Positions 59,004-64,000 of a stretch of DNA of 64,000 nucleotides are shown here, one piece after another; position 1 is the first letter of the stretch; each line of letters starts with the position of its first letter. A program made the position numbers and the translations under genes. The DNA comes from Actinomycetota bacterium (GTDB taxonomy: Bacteria > Actinomycetota > Coriobacteriia > Anaerosomatales > PHET01). The stretch spans positions 124,001-188,000 of the forward strand of contig JAJUJM010000003.1 of the NCBI GenBank assembly GCA_029265315.1. Reading direction: 5' to 3'. The notes below the pieces were generated by a model. The model was not told the origin of the DNA and did no database searches. It saw nothing but the letters and a program-made list of their open reading frames with translations.

Positions 59004-59287
59004 CGCTGGGTCCTACCGCCGCCGACGCACCTGGGCGAGGCGCAACTGGGGCACGAGCGTCCGCATCGGCTCAACCACTGGCCGCACTCCGGGCACCGTG
59101 CGGCATCGGCAGCGAGTTCGGCGCCGCACTCGGGGCAGGTCTCAGAATCCTCGGCCCACGTGTCCTCGAACAGGATCTCGGCGCCACGAACGCGGTGGTG
59201 CTCGGGGACGGAGGCGGCGGCACGACCGGACCGCGCGGGGGGCGACTCATCGCGCTGGCTACCGGATGTCGGAGTGGGACCTGTCAC
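59000..59287 (-). CDS. Zinc-ribbon protein
   Basis: A 95-residue protein with two zinc-ribbon knuckles, CPECGAELAADAARCPECG, followed by a cysteine-rich basic tail with CGRSCPSCASPRC. The first 45 residues are polar. The GTG start at 59287 is plausible but its ribosome site is weak. It is convergent with and touches the membrane-protein gene. Such small proteins may bind nucleic acid or metal; function is unknown. Confidence 0.5.
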   Translation of the reverse strand: MTGPTPTSGSQRDESPPARSGRAAASVPEHHRVRGAEILFEDTWAEDSETCPECGAELAADAARCPECGQWLSRCGRSCPSCASPRCVGGGRTQR

Positions 59288-59496
59288 GGGCGGTCCTGCT
59301 GTTCTCGAGACTCCCTAAGGCGCTCACACTTGGTGCTCACAAGCATACCGTCATGAAGGCCGATTGATACCGTTTGAGAGCCGAATCGCCCGGCCCGATC
59401 GCTTGGCCCGTTCGCCCCGGTCGCGCCAGCCGCCGCTGTGTTTGAAGCGGGGGATGTACCTTGATGTACGACGAAGGAACGTTTGCGGAGGTGAGC

Positions 59497-59910
59497 ATGA
59501 TGGTCACCCGTGAGGACTTCATGAATGCGCGAGAGGGCCTGCTCGCCAAGCGCGAGGCGCTCATGGCGCGGGCGAGTGAGATCCGCGATGAGTTCAGCGA
59601 ACATGTGGATGGTGACGTCGTGGCGATGGCCGCAGGACTCTCGCTCTTGAGCGGTGGGATCGCTTGGGGGCTGACCCAGGTGCTTCGTGGCCGTCGCGGC
59701 GTGATGCCCCTGCTCGCACCCATCGGTCTTGTCGCGATGGGGCTCGTGATCGCGAGCAGAGGAGCCATGAGCCGCAGGGGCGCTCACATCCTTGCGGCGG
59801 AGGACCGCGTACGCAGCGAGCTCGCCGGGCTCGATCCGCTCGCACGCGTGCAGGTGCTCAAGGATATGGCGAGCGAACAGCTCTCCTTCGTGCGCCACGC
59901 AGAGAACTGA
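59497..59910 (+). CDS. Small membrane protein with coiled-coil start
   Basis: The 137-residue protein has a helical N-terminus (VTREDFMNAREGLLAKREAL), two hydrophobic helices (MAAGLSLLSGGIAWGLTQVL and GVMPLLAPIGLVAMGLVIA) and a helical C-terminus. GGAGG six bases before ATG 59497 fixes the start over the longer frames from 59464. No family is recognised. The following ABC ATPase gene starts within ten bases, so they may work together. Confidence 0.65.
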   Translation: MMVTREDFMNAREGLLAKREALMARASEIRDEFSEHVDGDVVAMAAGLSLLSGGIAWGLTQVLRGRRGVMPLLAPIGLVAMGLVIASRGAMSRRGAHILAAEDRVRSELAGLDPLARVQVLKDMASEQLSFVRHAEN

Positions 59911-59919
59911 CACGCCGCG

Positions 59920-60744
59920 GTGACGAGGTGTTTCGTCGGAGACGCTCGGACGGATGACCGCTCCGGGGCGTTGCTGAGCATCCGCGGTGCTCGGGTCGTG
60001 CGGGACGGCGCGACGATCCTCGATGTCGAAGCGTTCGACATCCACGCCGGTGAACGCTTGGCGGTCCTGGGTCCCAATGGGGCAGGGAAGTCAACGCTCA
60101 TAGGGTTGCTCACGCGCGACGTCCTGCCGCTGTGGACCGACCCGCCGCCGGTGCTGTTCCAAGGTGAGTCGCGCCCGGAACTCGATGAGGTCCGAAGCCT
60201 CATCGGCGTCGTGACGAGCGCTTGGCAGGACATGGTGCGCGTCCACCTGCGAGTGGAAGACGTGGTCTGCGGGGGTCTGTTCGGTGCAGTGGGCGTGCCG
60301 TCGCATCGCCGGGGCCGCGCCACCAAGGTCGCGCGTGACGCCGCCGCGGGCGCACTCGAACGGGTCGGCATCGGCCACCTCGCGAGTCGCGACATGGCCA
60401 CGCTCTCCACGGGCGAGGCGCGCCGCGTCCTCATCGCCCGCGCGCTGGTCCACGACCCGCGGATCCTCGTGTTGGACGAGCCGACGGCCGGTCTCGATCC
60501 AACGGCCGCTTGGCAGCTGCGTGCGACCATGCGTTCTCTGGCCGCAGAGGCGCGCACGATCGTGCTCGTCACGCACCACGTCGAAGACATCGTGCGAGAG
60601 GTCGAGCGCGTGGTCCTCATGCGGCAGGCGCGCGTGGTGGCCGACGGCCCCAAGGCCGATCTGCTCACGAGCGAGGTGCTGAGCGACCTGTTCAGCGTCG
60701 AGCTCGAGGTCGAAGAGCGAGACGGCGAGTACCGTTTGTGGTGA
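59920..60744 (+). CDS. ABC transporter ATP-binding protein (stand-alone)
   Basis: The 274-residue protein has Walker A LGPNGAGKST, Walker B ILVLDEPTAGLDP and H-loop VTHHVEDI. The ABC signature reads LSTGEARRVLIARAL rather than LSGGQ, a form also found in molybdate/iron-type and ModF/YlmA-like ATPases. No permease gene adjoins, so a soluble or regulatory role, or an unlinked partner, is likely. GTG at 59920 lacks a strong ribosome site; a start near 59971 is possible. Confidence 0.8.
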   Translation: MTRCFVGDARTDDRSGALLSIRGARVVRDGATILDVEAFDIHAGERLAVLGPNGAGKSTLIGLLTRDVLPLWTDPPPVLFQGESRPELDEVRSLIGVVTSAWQDMVRVHLRVEDVVCGGLFGAVGVPSHRRGRATKVARDAAAGALERVGIGHLASRDMATLSTGEARRVLIARALVHDPRILVLDEPTAGLDPTAAWQLRATMRSLAAEARTIVLVTHHVEDIVREVERVVLMRQARVVADGPKADLLTSEVLSDLFSVELEVEERDGEYRLW

Positions 60745-60818
60745 CTCTCCCCGCATGGCGTCCGGCAGGTATCGGCGGACGCTCGCGGGGCGGGACGGCA
60801 TCCATCGCGCCGGCGGGG

Positions 60819-60824
60819 TAGACT
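60819..60824 (+). promoter_or_regulatory. -10 element TAGACT, leaderless start
   Basis: TAGACT ends seven bases before the ATG at 60832, so the lipoprotein message probably begins at the start codon. Confidence 0.45.
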
Positions 60825-60831
60825 GGTGTTC

Positions 60832-61326
60832 ATGCATGACCGAACCAGAGACATCCGAGCCGCGCGGCGCGCGTTCGCAGTCCTCTGTGCGGTGTCCGTC
60901 GCGCTGATCGTCGTTGGTTGTTCCACATCGGCGCAGGATGACCAGACCCAGAGCGTCCCCATCGCTCCCATGACCCCCTCCGCCAAGCGGGCGGCCATAG
61001 CGACGAGCTTCCCCGCCGAGGTGCCGGTTCCCGTGGGCGACCTCATCCGAGCCGAAGCACAAGGGGAGGACGCGTGGGACTACGTCGTCGAGGTGCCGAC
61101 GACCGTCGAGGACCTGACCGCGTGGTACCGGGACGCCTACGTCGGCCGCCAGTGGGAGATGCTCAGCGCCGAGTCGTTCCGCAAGGGTTCGGACGCCGGG
61201 ATCGTGCTGCGCTTCCGTAAGGGCAACGCCGAATCGAGCGTCTCAGTGTACCGGATGGGCGGCGTTGGACCGGTTCGTGCTTCTGTGACCCTTGGTGTGG
61301 GCACGCCGGTCCTGCAGACGCAGTGA
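60832..61326 (+). CDS. Putative lipoprotein
   Basis: The 164-residue protein has a signal peptide with lipobox IVVGC, a polar linker, then an alpha/beta domain with YVVEVPTTVEDLTAWYRDAY and SAESFRKGSDAGIVLRFRKG. This is reminiscent of small exported domains of unknown function. ATG at 60832 follows the -10 box with no ribosome site; a GTG six bases earlier is less likely. Confidence 0.65.
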   Translation: MHDRTRDIRAARRAFAVLCAVSVALIVVGCSTSAQDDQTQSVPIAPMTPSAKRAAIATSFPAEVPVPVGDLIRAEAQGEDAWDYVVEVPTTVEDLTAWYRDAYVGRQWEMLSAESFRKGSDAGIVLRFRKGNAESSVSVYRMGGVGPVRASVTLGVGTPVLQTQ

Positions 61327-61391
61327 GTCGCACTGGGCTTCGCAGTGGGTCTGTATGACGCTTCGCACCCACAATGTGAAAGGAACGCCGG

Positions 61392-62507
61392 ATGTCGAGA
61401 CATCGAGCGCCAGGAACGGCCAAGGTTGCCGCCGTGCTGACGGTGGTCGTGCTGGTGTTCGGCGTGACCACCGTGTTGGCGCGCATGACAGACGATGACA
61501 TCCCCGGTGTCGTCTTGCCGTCTTCCCCGGTGCGTGATTCGCTCACAGAGACGACGGCCGTAGGCCCCGGCAACGTGCCTCTATGGGACATCGACGACGT
61601 CTACCAGGTTCGGTTGGCCTATAACGAGCGTTTCGAGGCCCAGCTCACGCCGCCCGCTGCCGCGGACTTCGACCTGTACCTCATCGCACCGGGAACGCGC
61701 CGGTTGGCGGATGCGTTCACCGCGCCGTACAAGCCGATCCTTCGGGCTTCGGAGCAGCCGACGGGCGCCGTCGAGCGCATCAACTACGTCTCGGACCGTT
61801 CGACCACCGCCACGTTCTACTTGGATGTCGCGCAGCAGTATGAGGGGTCGGGACCTTACGTGCTGGAGTGGAAGCGCACCCAGCTGCCGACGCCGCAGAT
61901 CGCGTCGGAGATGTCCGAGTCGGTGCGGTTCGGTACCCGAGCGGCGGTGGTGGGTACCGCGACGGTCACAGACCAGGTCACCGGTGGCATCCGGCCCATG
62001 TCAGGCTTCTTCGTCGAGGTGAAAGCGCGTCCGTTCGGCAGCAGCACATGGACGCGGGTGGCGACGAGTACGACCGCGCCGGACGGGACGTTCACGATGC
62101 GCGTGAGACCCGTCAAGCGTACCGAGTACCGGGTCTACAGCAGGTGGAGCGCCACTGCGGATGGCGACGCTGTGGGCTACGGTGTCGGACCGGTCATGAC
62201 GGTATGGCCCCGCGCCTACCTCACCATCAAAGCGCCTGTTCGCGCCGTCGCCGGCAAGACCTTTGACGTGACCGGTCTGATCAAGCCCTCTCACGGGCGG
62301 GGCACCGGCCACGTCCGCGTGCTGGCCTATCGTAAGTCGGGCGCCGAATGGCGACCGCACAAGGCTTTCGCGGCACGCAACTCCTCCGTGGCCTGGCGGG
62401 CTTCGGTGAAGCTGCCGAAGGGTGTCTACCAGCTTCGTGCGACCGTGCCCACGGACACACTGCACGCCACGACCGTCTCCTCTCCCAGAACGGTGACGGT
62501 GAGGTAG
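61392..62507 (+). CDS. Secreted protein with Ig-like repeats
   Basis: The 371-residue protein has an N-terminal signal anchor (VAAVLTVVVLVFGVTTVLA) followed by a pre-peptidase-like beta domain (PPAAADFDLYLIAPGT, STTATFYLDVAQQYEGSGPY) and Ig-like strands ending in VRAVAGKTFDVTGLIKPSHG and QLRATVPTDTLHATTVSS. It follows GAAAGGA. It is likely anchored outside the membrane. The subtilase gene starts two bases after its stop, so they form one operon. Confidence 0.72.
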   Translation: MSRHRAPGTAKVAAVLTVVVLVFGVTTVLARMTDDDIPGVVLPSSPVRDSLTETTAVGPGNVPLWDIDDVYQVRLAYNERFEAQLTPPAAADFDLYLIAPGTRRLADAFTAPYKPILRASEQPTGAVERINYVSDRSTTATFYLDVAQQYEGSGPYVLEWKRTQLPTPQIASEMSESVRFGTRAAVVGTATVTDQVTGGIRPMSGFFVEVKARPFGSSTWTRVATSTTAPDGTFTMRVRPVKRTEYRVYSRWSATADGDAVGYGVGPVMTVWPRAYLTIKAPVRAVAGKTFDVTGLIKPSHGRGTGHVRVLAYRKSGAEWRPHKAFAARNSSVAWRASVKLPKGVYQLRATVPTDTLHATTVSSPRTVTVR

Positions 62508-62509
62508 CG

Positions 62510-64000
62510 ATGCGCTCTCGTCGCACAGGGACTCTCGTGCACCTGCTCTTGGCGGCCGTGCTCGCGACGCCACTGTCCCCGGTCGCGGCATCCGGGGGCG
62601 CGGTGTCAGATGGCACTGCGGCATCATCGGTCGCTCTGGCGAGTCCCGCCGTGCCCGGCGGCGCCGGAAGCGTGGTCGTGGGCGTCGCTCCGGGGGCTGA
62701 ATCGCTCGCCGAGTCCGCGCTCATCGAGGCCGGGGCCGCGATCCAGCGCAGGAGCGAGGCCGGCTCGTTCGTCGTCGTCCGGCCGCCGGCGGGAGTCGCT
62801 GTGGAAACCTTCGCAGCTCGCGCCGCCGGGCTCAAGGGCGTGCTGTATGCCGAGTCTGAGAGTGTGGTGCGGGCGTCGCTCGTGCCCGATGACCCTGGTT
62901 TCGGCTCGCAATGGAACCTGGAACGTATCGGTATGCCGGATGCCTGGGACGTGACGCGGGGCTCGTCGGACGTGCGCATCGCCGTCGTCGACTCCGGGGT
63001 CGACCTGGACCACCCCGAACTCGCCGGTCGTCTCGACACGGACGCCGACTACGACTTCATCGAACGCGATTCACAGGCCGACGATGCGTATGGACACGGG
63101 ACCCACGTGGCCGGCATCATCGCAGCGGCGACCGACAATGGGCGCGGCGTGGCGGGCATCGCGGACGGATGCACGATCCTTCCGGTGCGCGTGCTCGACC
63201 GGTTGGGATTCGGTTGGGCGTCGGTCATGGCCGAGGGGATCCGTTACGCGGCGGATCAGGGCGTCGACGTGATCAACATCAGCGCCGGGGACTCGGTGGA
63301 CTCGCGCGTCCTGAGCGATGCCGTCGACTACGCCGTATCGAAGGGCTGCGTCATCGTCGCGGCCGCAGGGAACCGCAATTCGCGGACGTTGGACTTCCCT
63401 GCGGCGTACCCTGATGTCATCGCCGTGGGTGCTGTGACCGCCGGTGATGCGAAAGCTCCGTACTCCTCGTACGGTGAGAGACTCGACATCGTCGCGCCCG
63501 GTGGCGAGAGGGCGGGCCTGCAGGTCCTGTCCCTTCTGCCCGTGAGTGCAACCAATCCGGCCGGTACCGGACTCATGCACGGAACGTCGATGGCCACCCC
63601 GCACGTCGCGGCCGTGGCGGCACTGTTGCGATCATTGAACCCGACGTGGACTGCCGGCCACGTCACGCGCCGGATCCTCGAGACGGCAGAGGACATCGGT
63701 TCGCTCGGCAAGGACGATTCCTATGGTTACGGGCTCTTGCGCGCGGACCTCGCGCTCGGGGCCGACGGGGACGACCCGCAGGCGCCTTCCGATGACACCT
63801 TCCCCGGCATTCCCCTGCTGGGCGAGTCCGTCAAGGGGATCGTGGACGCTCAGACCGACCCGGTGGACGTACACTCCGTGGGACTCATCGCCGGACAGGA
63901 ACTGCAGGTCTGGATACGAGGATCGGCTGACGCGACCATCTCGCTCACCCTGTTCGACCGTTCCGGCGAGAGCACGGCCGATGCCGCCCCCCTGGAGTCC
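62510..64000 (+). CDS. Subtilisin-type (S8) serine protease, 3' end outside window
   Basis: The frame is open to the window end (497 codons). After a signal peptide and a propeptide-like segment (about residues 50-125) comes the S8 catalytic domain: Asp161 in AVVDSGVD, His196 in YGHGTHVAGII, Ser360 in GTSMATPHVAAVAAL, with the oxyanion Asn in VAAAGNRNSRT. A C-terminal domain (FPGIPLLGESVKGIVDAQTD) begins near residue 430 and is cut off. It is exported and should degrade protein outside the cell. Start ATG at 62510 lies two bases after the preceding stop. Confidence 0.9.
   Translation, partial: MRSRRTGTLVHLLLAAVLATPLSPVAASGGAVSDGTAASSVALASPAVPGGAGSVVVGVAPGAESLAESALIEAGAAIQRRSEAGSFVVVRPPAGVAVETFAARAAGLKGVLYAESESVVRASLVPDDPGFGSQWNLERIGMPDAWDVTRGSSDVRIAVVDSGVDLDHPELAGRLDTDADYDFIERDSQADDAYGHGTHVAGIIAAATDNGRGVAGIADGCTILPVRVLDRLGFGWASVMAEGIRYAADQGVDVINISAGDSVDSRVLSDAVDYAVSKGCVIVAAAGNRNSRTLDFPAAYPDVIAVGAVTAGDAKAPYSSYGERLDIVAPGGERAGLQVLSLLPVSATNPAGTGLMHGTSMATPHVAAVAALLRSLNPTWTAGHVTRRILETAEDIGSLGKDDSYGYGLLRADLALGADGDDPQAPSDDTFPGIPLLGESVKGIVDAQTDPVDVHSVGLIAGQELQVWIRGSADATISLTLFDRSGESTADAAPLES

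Overview
The window is high-GC DNA with dense, mostly well-spaced genes, frequent GTG starts, stop/start overlaps and AGGAGG-like ribosome sites. This fits an actinobacterium. HgcAB, a radical SAM/SPASM enzyme, a probable selenoprotein, a menaquinone-type flavodoxin and a MscL with a zinc-ribbon tail point to an anaerobic or facultative lineage such as Coriobacteriia or a relative. That placement is inference; no rRNA, tRNA, CRISPR array or complete insertion sequence is visible.

Layout. 0-10.6 kb: a broken-off hydrolase, a double CDGSH iron-sulfur protein, a tautomerase, a radical SAM enzyme, an XRE regulator with the relic of a YoeB-type toxin, a TetR/flavodoxin pair, a cation exchanger, a spermidine-synthase-like methyltransferase fold and a HerA-like ATPase. 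10.9-18.1 kb: a polyphosphate-flavoured block (PHP-glycosyltransferase fusion, CHAD, Ppx/GppA with HD domain, HTH coiled-coil protein, lysine-rich protein, CYTH phosphatase); the polyphosphate kinase lies far away at 55.7 kb. 18.1-20.2 kb: hgcA and hgcB, the two genes required for mercury methylation, diverging from an arsenate-reductase-like protein that has lost its catalytic cysteine. 20.6-33.8 kb: cysteine synthase, a response regulator, purB, an MFS transporter, a decayed MNT/HEPN toxin-antitoxin locus, acetyl-CoA synthetase and assorted envelope and housekeeping genes. 34-39.9 kb: a PadR-ABC-permease operon and an amino-acid uptake operon headed by a TudS-like desulfidase. 40-46 kb: mscL, a two-component system and purC-purS-purQ interleaved with small membrane proteins. 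46.2-53.9 kb: a peroxiredoxin-like gene with an in-frame TGA at the catalytic position (probable selenocysteine), a broken polysaccharide deacetylase, secreted proteins, purL and a PIN-toxin fragment. 53.9-64 kb: a potassium channel, a TipA-type MerR regulator with a textbook 19-bp-spacer promoter, ppk1, small membrane proteins, an ABC ATPase, a lipoprotein and a secreted protein ahead of a subtilisin-type protease that runs off the end.

How they work together. PurB, PurC, PurS, PurQ and the small-type PurL form most of the later purine pathway, with PurL, PurQ and PurS expected to make one FGAM synthase complex. HgcA and HgcB would move a methyl group from the corrinoid protein to Hg(II). 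CHAD, Ppx, CYTH and PPK1 make, bind and break down polyphosphate. Several broken genes (three toxin-antitoxin relics, a headless TetR, a deacetylase with two lesions) show ongoing gene decay, although assembly errors could account for some single-base lesions. Several genes have a -10 box only 6-9 bases before the start codon and no ribosome site, so leaderless transcripts are likely.
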